Shown one piece after another: positions 1 through 8,375 of a DNA stretch of 64,000 nt. The notes beneath the pieces are model-generated. The model did no database searches and was not told where the DNA came from. It saw only the letters and a list, made by a program, of their open reading frames with translations. Origin of the DNA: Hyphobacterium sp. CCMP332. GTDB lineage: Bacteria > Bacteroidota > Bacteroidia > Cytophagales > CCMP332. The first letter of the stretch is position 1. Each line of letters opens with the position of its first letter. The position numbers and the translations under genes are program-made. The DNA lies in NCBI GenBank assembly GCA_014323545.1, contig CP058647.1, forward strand, positions 2,520,001-2,584,000. The letters run 5' to 3'.

Positions 1-1
1 T

Positions 2-436
2 TTAGATGCTGAACGTCCCTTTTATAAAGAAATCGCAGACTCTAAAAATATAGATCTGAATATTGAATGCAATAATTCTATTATTGTAAAAGTGGATCAG
101 GATCAGCTGAGAATAGTGCTCCGAAACCTGGTCAACAATGCTATTAAATTCACCAATCAAAGTGGAAAAATTGAAATAAAAGCAGAGGAAAACGGTGATA
201 TTGTAAATATTTCAGTTAGTGATAATGGTGTCGGTATTGAGCCTGAGGATATTGACAAATTATTAAATTCAGAGCAATTCACTACTACCTATGGAACGAA
301 TGGTGAAAAAGGTACTGGCATAGGATTAAAACTCTGTAAGGAATTGATAGAAAGAAACAAAGGCTCTCTTCAAATTTTCAGCGAACGCGGAAAGGGCAGT
401 GTATTTAAATTTAGTTTAAACTCGTCCTTGAATTAA
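2..436 (+). CDS. Sensor histidine kinase, C-terminal fragment (5' end outside window)
   Basis: The frame is open from the first bases of the window to a TAA at 434-436, so only the C-terminal ATPase part of a larger kinase is visible. It shows a HATPase_c fold: N box NLVNNAIKFT, G1 box DNGVGIE and G2 box GTGIGL, which bind ATP and phosphorylate the dimerisation histidine located upstream of the window. A GTG at position 92 could serve as a start, but it would leave an incomplete ATPase domain, so reading in from the left edge is preferred. The signal it senses and its partner regulator cannot be told from this fragment. Confidence 0.9.
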   Translation, partial: LDAERPFYKEIADSKNIDLNIECNNSIIVKVDQDQLRIVLRNLVNNAIKFTNQSGKIEIKAEENGDIVNISVSDNGVGIEPEDIDKLLNSEQFTTTYGTNGEKGTGIGLKLCKELIERNKGSLQIFSERGKGSVFKFSLNSSLN

Positions 437-482
437 AGCATTAGGTAATAAGGTTTGACTATCCTTTTATTTTATTGATAGA

Positions 483-2171
483 TCATTGAACCAATACTTT
501 AATGATGGAGCTTTTTATTCCATTAAATTGAAATAAATACAGTCCGGAATTAAGATTTCTCAAGTCAATTTTTTTGCTTTCTGAAATCGTATGAATGTCA
601 ATAATGCGTCCATAGATATCCCTGATTTTTAATTCATAAGATTCTAAGTCAGAAATTTTAATTGTTACAACATCAGTAATTGGATTGGGGAATACTTTAA
701 TATTTTCAATTTTACCGGCTGTTTCCAAGTCACTTATGATCACGTTAAAGAATAATTCAGATCTGCCGCCCAAGGAAGTATCATTGTGATATATGATTAA
801 GGTATCATTGGCAAGATTTAGGGGGGTCCACTTTAAGGAAATTGCTTTGGAATTCAGGGCTTTAATCATTATGTCTTCTATAGTATCAAAATGAATTACA
901 GCGTTGTTATTTATAAAATCTAAACTATCGATAATAAGTGGGGTGGGCCCAAGGTTTCGTACGGTAAAATTGCTAGAGATTGTATCATTGGAGGAAGGAT
1001 TGGTATAACTAAACTGATTTCTTGATTGATGATAAATCGGTTTTTCAATAATAGGTAAAAGGGCTGCAAAGGGCCCTCCGTAAATACCCAGATCATTTCT
1101 AATCGTGGACTGTGAGGGAAATAGAGCATTTCCGGGATTGGATTGATCTTCAAAATCATTGCGAAGAGAATCGGGATTTCCACTGTCCAATGAAGCACCC
1201 CCTGAAATGGCTAAAAAAGACGAATCCCTGAAAGCAGGATTAAAATTGTAATTGATACCGCTTAATGTACCACCTGTAGTATTGTAGGATGTCTGGAAAA
1301 ACTGTCCGTTTGAATTGGCAATTTCATCACCAAATTTCTGATAATTACCGTATATAATATTGTTTTCTAAAATAGTATTATCGCAATCTATGTTAAATAG
1401 CCCCCCTGCACTTCCGGCAAAACCGCCAAACCCGGTAATTGCCAGGTTTGACACAATGGTATTATTAATTACTCTGCATGAAGTGGAATCAACCGTACAG
1501 AAAACCATAATACCACCACCTCCAAATTGACTGGCTCCCCGATTATTATAAACCAGATTATTACTAAAAATACCTTTTGAATTATTCAGTACGATACCAT
1601 TACCATACAAACCGGTATTTCCTTCAATTATATTATTGTGAATAAAAGCGCTGTCAAAAAAAGTATGGATACCGCCGGCTCCGGAACTTATTATTCCACC
1701 TGTATTGATCAAACAGTGGTTATTGGTAATGTAATTAAATCGAATTTCAGGAGAAGAATTCTGAATTGCAATTCCTCCGCCTTCTATAAATACCTGATTT
1801 GCTGCTAAATTAAATGGTGTGCCCAATCCCGCTCTCAAAGTAAATCCCTGAAATAACATATTGCTTCCGCAGCCATTGATTATCCTAAGTACACTTGCCG
1901 TATCTGGATTTGAAGGATTGCTTCCATCAATTATTGTATTGTGTATGTCTGCAAAGTTTGAAGTGAACAAATAGTTCGAAGTCAGCAATATTTCTTTGGC
2001 AGAAATGGTAATATTTTCATAATAAAGACCATTATCCACTAATACGGTATCTCCGGTAACAGCGCTATCAATGGCAAGTTGAATCGTACTGAAATTTTGA
2101 GGCACAAGCAATTGCCTTCCAGAAATATTAAAAGTTATAAATAGAAAGGTTATTAGAAGTAGTTTTTTCAA
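483..2171 (-). CDS. Secreted right-handed beta-helix protein with T9SS type A sorting domain
   Basis: The 562-residue product starts with a signal peptide (MKKLLLITFLFITFNISG), so it is exported by Sec. Residues about 30-370 have the pectate-lyase-like pattern of a right-handed parallel beta-helix: many short turns rich in Asn, Gly and Ile such as NNIIEGNTGLYGNGI and NNIIYGN. A beta-sandwich stretch at about 390-470 resembles ASH/Spd-2 type modules found before sorting tails. The last 80 residues begin with KVFPNPITDVVTI and end LNSGLYLFQFNG, a type A C-terminal signal for type IX secretion. The protein is therefore probably on the cell surface or released. A substrate cannot be named; many family members of this kind are binding or structural proteins rather than lyases. 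It stands alone, convergent with the kinase on its left. Confidence 0.85.
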   Translation of the reverse strand: MKKLLLITFLFITFNISGRQLLVPQNFSTIQLAIDSAVTGDTVLVDNGLYYENITISAKEILLTSNYLFTSNFADIHNTIIDGSNPSNPDTASVLRIINGCGSNMLFQGFTLRAGLGTPFNLAANQVFIEGGGIAIQNSSPEIRFNYITNNHCLINTGGIISSGAGGIHTFFDSAFIHNNIIEGNTGLYGNGIVLNNSKGIFSNNLVYNNRGASQFGGGGIMVFCTVDSTSCRVINNTIVSNLAITGFGGFAGSAGGLFNIDCDNTILENNIIYGNYQKFGDEIANSNGQFFQTSYNTTGGTLSGINYNFNPAFRDSSFLAISGGASLDSGNPDSLRNDFEDQSNPGNALFPSQSTIRNDLGIYGGPFAALLPIIEKPIYHQSRNQFSYTNPSSNDTISSNFTVRNLGPTPLIIDSLDFINNNAVIHFDTIEDIMIKALNSKAISLKWTPLNLANDTLIIYHNDTSLGGRSELFFNVIISDLETAGKIENIKVFPNPITDVVTIKISDLESYELKIRDIYGRIIDIHTISESKKIDLRNLNSGLYLFQFNGIKSSIIKVLVQ

Positions 2172-2263
2172 ATCAATAAAATTAAAAATGATGCGAAGAG
2201 ATTCGCTTTGAAAGGTCGGCTAATTAAAAATAGCACTATTTTTTATAAGAAATACATCATCTA

Positions 2264-2295
2264 AATAAAAAAAGCAGGAAATCATTCCTGCTTTT
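2264..2295 (-). terminator. Rho-independent terminator of the cbb3 oxidase operon
   Basis: On the minus strand an 11-bp perfect stem (AAAAGCAGGAA / TTCCTGCTTTT, arms at 2270-2280 and 2285-2295, four-base loop) is followed by a T-rich run. It lies about 30 bases after the ccoP stop codon and marks the end of the cco operon. Confidence 0.85.
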
Positions 2296-2323
2296 AGATA
2301 TAAGGTCAAAATAAATTATAAAA

Positions 2324-3325
2324 CTACATTTCCGAAGTGTCTGATTGATTTAGTGTATCAGACATTGTATCATCATCATTAATTTCTTCAGAATTTGAAT
2401 CATTTGTGGCTTCAGGTTCATATAAATCGCCCTGAGGATCTTTTGGGTTGGCCGGTGTAGTTCCAACCAAAGTTTTAATATAGCTGGCAACGCTTTGCAT
2501 TTCTCCCGGATTTAATTTTGTCTGCCATGAAATCATTCCTTTTTCGGGAACGCCGTATTTAATGGTCGAAAATATATCCGAGATAGATCCACCGTGAATC
2601 CAATAATTATCCGTTAAATTAGGGCCTACACTTCCGCCTCCGTCTGCCTGATGGCATGCTTTGCATTCCTTGAGATAAATTTCTTTACCTTGAGCTAAAA
2701 CCAATTCGTCACTGATGAATTTCACTGAAGTTTCATCGATCAGGTTAGATTGTTTATCTCTCCATTCTGCAATTGCAATTTCTGCTTGTTTTACGTCATT
2801 TTCATATTCCGTAATCTGATCCTGAATATTACCAATTCCCCATAATTGAACCAGGTAGGCAATTGCGAAAATTATAGTACCTGCAAAAATTGCAGTTAAC
2901 CATGGAGGCATTCCATAATCCATTTCCCTAATTCCATCATAATCATGATCGAGCATCATGGATGTTCTCTCTTCTTTCTCAGCATACAATTTACCGGTGA
3001 TCAGTTTTTCTTTCATTCTTTCCCAGAGGGTCGGTGGTTCAACAAATTCACCGGCCGGGGCCTTTTGTCTTTCTATCGCTCTTTGCATATAACTAACCGT
3101 ATTTACCATAAGGGTAAGCGTTATGAGCAATAGAACCATTACTGTGGCAATCAGAATTAAAACAGTTAGCAATAATGGATCCATGGACATTAATGTCTCA
3201 AAAAATCCCGGTTCTACCTGTTCCATTATCTCTTCTGATTGGGCATTCGCCGGCAAAATTGTTCCAAATCCAAGAATCAGAATTACAATTAAACTGCCGC
3301 CAATTTTATATATATTTCTAATCAT
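2324..3325 (-). CDS. ccoP: cbb3-type cytochrome c oxidase subunit III (CcoP), mono-haem form
   Basis: This is the 333-residue electron-entry subunit of the high-affinity cbb3 terminal oxidase. It has an N-terminal hydrophobic segment (about 10-28), a second membrane helix (about 52-75), then the FixP_N-like stretch YDGIREMDYGMPPWL before a third helix (about 140-162). A single cytochrome c domain follows with one CxxCH haem site (ECKACHQA) and a distal Met (GMISW). Proteobacterial CcoP carries two haems c; here only one is present. The C-tail (about 290-333) is acidic and low in complexity. The start overlaps the end of ccoQ by 8 bases, so the two are translationally coupled. Identification as CcoP is firm from sequence and operon order. 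Confidence 0.93.
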   Translation of the reverse strand: MIRNIYKIGGSLIVILILGFGTILPANAQSEEIMEQVEPGFFETLMSMDPLLLTVLILIATVMVLLLITLTLMVNTVSYMQRAIERQKAPAGEFVEPPTLWERMKEKLITGKLYAEKEERTSMMLDHDYDGIREMDYGMPPWLTAIFAGTIIFAIAYLVQLWGIGNIQDQITEYENDVKQAEIAIAEWRDKQSNLIDETSVKFISDELVLAQGKEIYLKECKACHQADGGGSVGPNLTDNYWIHGGSISDIFSTIKYGVPEKGMISWQTKLNPGEMQSVASYIKTLVGTTPANPKDPQGDLYEPEATNDSNSEEINDDDTMSDTLNQSDTSEM

Positions 3326-3515
3326 GATTGTCAGTCTTTAGGGTTTTATTTTCATTTTCATCTTCGAGAGGTAATTTTCGCATATGATCAATATAGGTTT
3401 TCGTGGTGCTAAAAGTCCAAATCAACAATAGCACGAAAAAAGTTATAAAGATCACCAGTGATATCAGCCCAAAATTTTGAGCGCCATCTATTCCTGAAAT
3501 TATATATTTATACAT
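3318..3515 (-). CDS. ccoQ: Small CcoQ/FixQ-like cbb3 oxidase subunit
   Basis: The product has 65 residues with one membrane helix (about 15-37) followed by a charged cytoplasmic tail. It sits between ccoNO and ccoP, four bases after ccoNO, and its stop overlaps the ccoP start, which is the normal place of ccoQ. CcoQ stabilises the assembled cbb3 complex. Sequence conservation in this family is low, so the assignment rests on size, topology and position. Confidence 0.8.
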   Translation of the reverse strand: MYKYIISGIDGAQNFGLISLVIFITFFVLLLIWTFSTTKTYIDHMRKLPLEDENENKTLKTDNHD

Positions 3516-3519
3516 GGTT

Positions 3520-5664
3520 TTATTCTTTTGAATTTAACATGGCCTGATCCTCATTTACTTTAATATCTGTACCCAGACGCTGTAAATAAGCTATCAGTGC
3601 AACAATTTCAGTTTCAGCAATGGTATTTATATTATCACCTTGAAGACTCTTGACAATCTCATTGGCCTGATTTATAAGGTCTTCATTTGCGCTTTCTTCA
3701 TATCCCAATTCATATGGCACACCTAATTTTCTTAGTGTACTTATTTTCGGTCCGGTTTGGCCCATGTCCACTGTTTGGGTGAACAGCCATGGATAGGCCG
3801 GCATTATAGATCCCGGTGAAATAGAACTTGGTTCTAACATATGTTGATAATGCCAGGAGTCCGGATATTTTCCTCCAACTCTATGCAGATCGGGCCCTGT
3901 GCGTTTTGAACCCCAGAGGAATGGATGGTCGTAAACAAATTCTCCGGCTTTTGAGTATTCTCCATATCGCTCCGTTTCAGATCTGAATGGACGAATCATT
4001 TGAGAATGGCAGCCTACACAACCTTCTCTTATGTAAATATCACGTCCATGCAATTCAAGCGGGGTATATGGTTTTACACTGGCTATTGTAGGGATATTGG
4101 ATTTGATCATTAATGTAGGTACTATTTCAACCAAACCACCTATAAGGATAATAATCGCTGATAAAACAGTTAACAGCATTGGTTTTCTTTCCAATAATCT
4201 ATGCCAATATGTATCATCTCCACTGAAAGTCGGATTCTTTTCAAGTGCAGGTGCTTCAGCTTCTTCATTGGCCACAAATTGTCCGGCCAAAGCTGTTTTA
4301 TACAAATTATAAGTCATCACAAATACCCCGATCAGATACAATGTACCACCCAGGGATCGTAAGAAATACATCGGTATAATTTGAGTTACTGTTTCAAGGA
4401 AATTACTGTATTTAAGAAAACCGTCGGGTGTAAATTCTTTCCACATTAAGCTCTGTGTAAAGCCTGCAAAATACATTGGCAATACCCAGAAAATTATTCC
4501 AAGTGTGCCAAGCCAAAAATGAACATTGGCCAATTTTTCTGAAAACAGTTTTGTCTTCCACATTTTTGGAACCATCCAGTAAATCATACCGAAGGTCAGG
4601 AATCCATTCCAGCCCAAAGCACCAACGTGAACGTGCGCCGGAATCCAGTCTGTATAATGCGCAATTGCATTAACATTTTTTAATGATAAAAGGGGTCCTT
4701 CAAGAGTGGCCATTCCATAGCAGGTAACGGCTACTACCATAAATTTCAGAATCGCACTTTCTCGCACTCTATCCCAGGCGCCTCTCAAGGTTAAAAGACC
4801 ATTAACCATACCACCCCAGGATGGAGCAATTAGCATAATGGAAAATACGGTACCCAATGCCTGTGCCCAACCGGGTAGAGACGTATAAAGTAAATGGTGT
4901 GGACCGGCCCAGATGTATATGAAAATTAATGTCCAAAAATGAACGATGGAAAGTTTATATGAATAAACCGGTCTGTTGGCTGCTTTTGGTAGATAGTAAT
5001 ACATTAGGCCTAAATAGGGCGTTGTCAGAAAGAAGGCCACCGCATTGTGCCCATACCACCATTGAACCAGGGCATCCTGTACACCTGCATAAGCCGAATA
5101 GCTTTTGAAAAAATTAACAGGTAATTCGAAACTGTTAAAAATATGAAGTACCGCAACAGTGACAAATGTTGCGATATAGAACCAAATGGCAACGTATAAA
5201 TGTCTTTCACGACGTTTTATAATCGTACCGAGCATATTTATACCAAAAACGACCCAAACGAGTGCTATGGCAATATCTATGGGCCATTCAAGCTCGGCAT
5301 ATTCCTTTGATGTGGTTATTCCTAAAGGCAAAGTAATGGCAGCTGCAAGGATTATAATTTGCCAACCCCAGAAATGCACCCAGCTCAATAAATCGCTAAA
5401 CATTCGGGCTTTGAGTAGCCTTTGCAAAGAATAATACACGCCCGCAAATATGGCATTGCCGACAAAAGCGAAAATAACTGCATTGGTGTGTAATGGTCTG
5501 ATTCTGCCAAACGTAGTGTATTGCAGATTAAGATTTAATTCCGGAATATAGAATTGTAGGGCTACCCATAATCCTACCGTCATTCCGACGATCCCAAATA
5601 AGACCGAAGCGATTATAAAATACTTTACAATCTTGTTATCATAGTTGAAACGTTCTATTCCCAT
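3520..5664 (-). CDS. ccoNO: cbb3-type cytochrome c oxidase, fused subunits I and II (CcoNO)
   Basis: The 714-residue protein joins the catalytic subunit CcoN (about 1-480) and the mono-haem cytochrome c subunit CcoO (about 500-714). The CcoN part has the haem-copper oxidase helices, with low-spin haem ligand region RPLHTNAVIF and the binuclear-site motifs WWYGHNAVAFF and WAGPHHLLYT. The CcoO part has a membrane anchor (about 493-512), the haem c motif GCVGCHSQMIRPF and the downstream GPDLHRVGGKYPDSWH and MPAYPWLF motifs. It reduces O2 to water at low oxygen and pumps protons in the inner membrane. The N-O fusion is common in Bacteroidota and absent in the classic proteobacterial operons. It starts three bases after the ccoS stop codon. 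Confidence 0.96.
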   Translation of the reverse strand: MGIERFNYDNKIVKYFIIASVLFGIVGMTVGLWVALQFYIPELNLNLQYTTFGRIRPLHTNAVIFAFVGNAIFAGVYYSLQRLLKARMFSDLLSWVHFWGWQIIILAAAITLPLGITTSKEYAELEWPIDIAIALVWVVFGINMLGTIIKRRERHLYVAIWFYIATFVTVAVLHIFNSFELPVNFFKSYSAYAGVQDALVQWWYGHNAVAFFLTTPYLGLMYYYLPKAANRPVYSYKLSIVHFWTLIFIYIWAGPHHLLYTSLPGWAQALGTVFSIMLIAPSWGGMVNGLLTLRGAWDRVRESAILKFMVVAVTCYGMATLEGPLLSLKNVNAIAHYTDWIPAHVHVGALGWNGFLTFGMIYWMVPKMWKTKLFSEKLANVHFWLGTLGIIFWVLPMYFAGFTQSLMWKEFTPDGFLKYSNFLETVTQIIPMYFLRSLGGTLYLIGVFVMTYNLYKTALAGQFVANEEAEAPALEKNPTFSGDDTYWHRLLERKPMLLTVLSAIIILIGGLVEIVPTLMIKSNIPTIASVKPYTPLELHGRDIYIREGCVGCHSQMIRPFRSETERYGEYSKAGEFVYDHPFLWGSKRTGPDLHRVGGKYPDSWHYQHMLEPSSISPGSIMPAYPWLFTQTVDMGQTGPKISTLRKLGVPYELGYEESANEDLINQANEIVKSLQGDNINTIAETEIVALIAYLQRLGTDIKVNEDQAMLNSKE

Positions 5665-5666
5665 AT

Positions 5667-5834
5667 CTATTTATTATTAGGTTTTTGTTCTGAATCATTA
5701 TCATCGAATAAAATTCGTATCGAGGGTGTCACCTCATCATCAAATTGACCGGTTTTTACCGACCAAAGAAATGCGCCAAGAAATATTAAGGCCATTAGTA
5801 TACTTATTGCAATCATTAGAAAAATTATTTCCAT
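5667..5834 (-). CDS. ccoS: cbb3 oxidase maturation protein CcoS
   Basis: This 55-residue ORF reads MEIIFLMIAISI at its start, with one membrane helix (about 3-24) followed by LWSVKTGQFDDEVTP, which matches the conserved CcoS signature (W-x3-GQFDD). It fits exactly in the gap between ccoI and ccoNO: it starts one base after the ccoI stop and ends two bases before the ccoNO start. CcoS is needed for insertion of haem and copper into CcoN. Its acidic tail is variable. It is easily missed by gene finders because of its size. Confidence 0.93.
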   Translation of the reverse strand: MEIIFLMIAISILMALIFLGAFLWSVKTGQFDDEVTPSIRILFDDNDSEQKPNNK

Positions 5835-5835
5835 A

Positions 5836-8223
5836 TCATTTCATTCTTAGTTTTTTGGCCATAACATTTGTTGTAACAGTTGAAAAAACAACAACGGTTA
5901 TTGAGCTCAATGGCATCAAAATCGCAGCGAATACGGGCGTTAATAAGCCCTGTACAGCAAAATATAATCCTGTAATATTGTAGGCGGCAGATAGGATAAA
6001 TCCCGCTTTAACTGTATTGACACTGAATTTGCTGAATTTTAAAACCTTTTTTAGTTTATCAAAAGACAGGCTGTCCATAATAACATCACTGGCTGGAGAA
6101 AAATGACCGGTATTATCCGTCATGGAAATTCCAACATGACTTGATTTCAATGCGCCGGCATCATTCAGGCCATCGCCTATCATTATTACTTTCTTACCGC
6201 TCTTTGAAAGTTTTGTGACAAAATTTAGCTTATCAATGGGTTTTTGATTAAAGAGCAAGTCCGAGTTTTCAGGTAATAATTCAGAAAGTAATTTTTCATC
6301 CTTATTCGTATCACCTGAACAAAGCGCAATTTGATAATCTTTAGCGAGTTCCGGAAGCTGTGTTAGACTTGCCTTTCTTAGTTTATTGTGAAAGACATAT
6401 CGCCCTTTATATTTGCCATCAATCGAAATATGTACTCCTGGATTTTCCGGCAGATTCAAATATTCTGGAGATCCGATTTTAATATTTTGACCATTAATTT
6501 TACCTTCAATTCCCTGTCCAATTTCTTCACGAAATTCCATTAAAGGCAGAATTTCAGATTCTAATATTTCATTGAGTTTTCTGCTGGCAGGATGATTGGA
6601 TAAGGCACAGAGTGATTTAGTATAAGCCAATTCCTTTTCACTTAGGTTGTCGCCAATAAATTCAATTTCAATATTATTTGTTTCTGTGAGTGTGCCGGTT
6701 TTATCAAAAACCAGAAAATTTGATTGCGCAAGTTTTTCTACTACATCGCTGTTTTTTAAATAATATCCAGCATTGCCCAGAATTCTAATTGTATTGCCAT
6801 AAGTGTATGGAATGGTTAAAGCGAGAGCACATGGGCAGGCGATAATTAATACCGCGGAAAATATTTTAATGGATTGTCCTAGATCAGGCAGCCAGAAAAT
6901 TCCGGCAAGGACCGCTGTGGAAAGAACAAATATGGTAAACCATTTGCCAATGGAATCCGCCAGTGTTTTTAAACCTGTGATTTTTTCTGTTTTAAAATTC
7001 TGTTTGTTCCACAATTCGGTCAGGTATGACTTGGATACTTCTTTGATTATTTCAATCTCCAATGATGCTCCTTCCTGCTTTCCGCCTGCGTATATAATTT
7101 CACCCAATTCCTTATAAACAGGTGTCGATTCGCCGGTTACAAAGCTGTAATCAATGTAGGCAGTTCCTTTAAGCAATATTCCATCTGCAGGAATAAGATC
7201 CTGATTACGCACCAATATTCTATCCCCCTTTTTTATTTTTTCTAAAGGAATACTGGTATGAGCATTGTTCTTTATGAGATTTGCATATAAAGGAAAATAG
7301 GATTTATAATCTCTTTCAAAAGATATGTTTTGAAAAGTTTTTTGTTGAAATGCCTTTCCCAACAATAGAAAAAAGATGAGACCTGTGAAGGAATCAAGAT
7401 AACCGGGACCCTGAGCGCTTATAATTTCATAGGAAGACGTAAGAAACAAGGTAATCATACCCAGACTCAGTGGAAAATCAAGATTTATTAATTTTCTCTT
7501 CAATCCTCCTAATGCTGATTTAAAATAATCCAGATCAGAATATAACAATACGGGGATAGCAAAAAGCAGATTGATGTAAGCGAAGTAGTCTTTGAAATTT
7601 CTGCTTAAATCTCCGGTAAAATCGAAATACTCAGGCATGCTGAAAAGCATAATATTGCCAAAGCAAAAACCGGCAACTCCAATTTGATAATATAACTTCC
7701 TGTTATGAAAAGAATTGGTTTTCTTTTTTGTATCGGCTAGAGAAAGGGCAGGTTCATAACCCAACGATGCCAGCAGTATCACAAGTTCTTTTAAACTTAT
7801 TTTGTCCAATTCGAAAGATACACTTAGCGTTTTCTTTGGAAAATTTATACTGGACTGATTAATACCTTTGTTTAGTTTATACAATTTTTCCAAAAGCCAT
7901 ACACATGAGGCACAGTGAATTTGGGGTAAAAAAAATTGAATTCTAGCCTGATTATCATTTTTGAAGTCTAGAAGTTTTGAGATTATTTCCTTGTCGTCCA
8001 GGTAATCAAATTTTTCAGATGATTTTATTTTTGGGTTTATTCCTGGGTTAGCATCAATATTGTAATAGGTGCATAAATCATTTTGATTTAGTATCTCATA
8101 CACTGTTTTACAACCCCTACAACAAAAGTTTTTATCATCAAATGAAACCGCACCTGATGAACTGCATACATCACCACAGTGGTAACATTTATTTTTTACC
8201 TGAATATCAGTAATTGGTTTCAT
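5836..8223 (-). CDS. ccoI: Copper-translocating P-type ATPase CcoI (cbb3 oxidase copper loading)
   Basis: The 795-residue P1B-type ATPase has an N-terminal cysteine cluster (CYHCGDVC and FCCRGCKTVYE, residues about 13-45), a heavy-metal-associated domain with the site CASCVW (about 104), eight membrane helices, the transport motif ACPCALALT, the phosphorylation motif DKTGTLT and the hinge GDGLNDAGAL. The N-terminal zinc-ribbon-like cluster before the HMA domain is typical of the CcoI/FixI branch. It delivers copper for CcoN assembly. It is the first gene of ccoI-ccoS-ccoNO-ccoQ-ccoP; an FNR-like site lies 62 bases before its start codon. The usual partners ccoG and ccoH are not seen in this operon. 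Confidence 0.95.
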   Translation of the reverse strand: MKPITDIQVKNKCYHCGDVCSSSGAVSFDDKNFCCRGCKTVYEILNQNDLCTYYNIDANPGINPKIKSSEKFDYLDDKEIISKLLDFKNDNQARIQFFLPQIHCASCVWLLEKLYKLNKGINQSSINFPKKTLSVSFELDKISLKELVILLASLGYEPALSLADTKKKTNSFHNRKLYYQIGVAGFCFGNIMLFSMPEYFDFTGDLSRNFKDYFAYINLLFAIPVLLYSDLDYFKSALGGLKRKLINLDFPLSLGMITLFLTSSYEIISAQGPGYLDSFTGLIFFLLLGKAFQQKTFQNISFERDYKSYFPLYANLIKNNAHTSIPLEKIKKGDRILVRNQDLIPADGILLKGTAYIDYSFVTGESTPVYKELGEIIYAGGKQEGASLEIEIIKEVSKSYLTELWNKQNFKTEKITGLKTLADSIGKWFTIFVLSTAVLAGIFWLPDLGQSIKIFSAVLIIACPCALALTIPYTYGNTIRILGNAGYYLKNSDVVEKLAQSNFLVFDKTGTLTETNNIEIEFIGDNLSEKELAYTKSLCALSNHPASRKLNEILESEILPLMEFREEIGQGIEGKINGQNIKIGSPEYLNLPENPGVHISIDGKYKGRYVFHNKLRKASLTQLPELAKDYQIALCSGDTNKDEKLLSELLPENSDLLFNQKPIDKLNFVTKLSKSGKKVIMIGDGLNDAGALKSSHVGISMTDNTGHFSPASDVIMDSLSFDKLKKVLKFSKFSVNTVKAGFILSAAYNITGLYFAVQGLLTPVFAAILMPLSSITVVVFSTVTTNVMAKKLRMK

Positions 8224-8285
8224 AAATCAGGCTCTAAATTCTCTGTTTTATAAAATTGCGTAGATGACACATAGCAAAATGAGGC

Positions 8286-8299
8286 ATGATCTAAATCAT
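8286..8299. promoter_or_regulatory. FNR-like site in the ccoI / sensor kinase intergenic region
   Basis: ATGAT-CTAA-ATCAT is a perfect palindrome with the FNR/FixK core TGAT-N4-ATCA. It lies between the divergent ccoI (start 8223) and histidine kinase (start 8376) genes, so it could act on either. The neighbouring plus-strand operon encodes a Crp/Fnr-type regulator that could bind it. Confidence 0.6.
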
Positions 8300-8375
8300 A
8301 TTTAAAATTCGCACTGAATTCTAATGTAATTTTTGAAATTGAAGGAGAGGTATTTTCTTTGATACAAATTTCACA

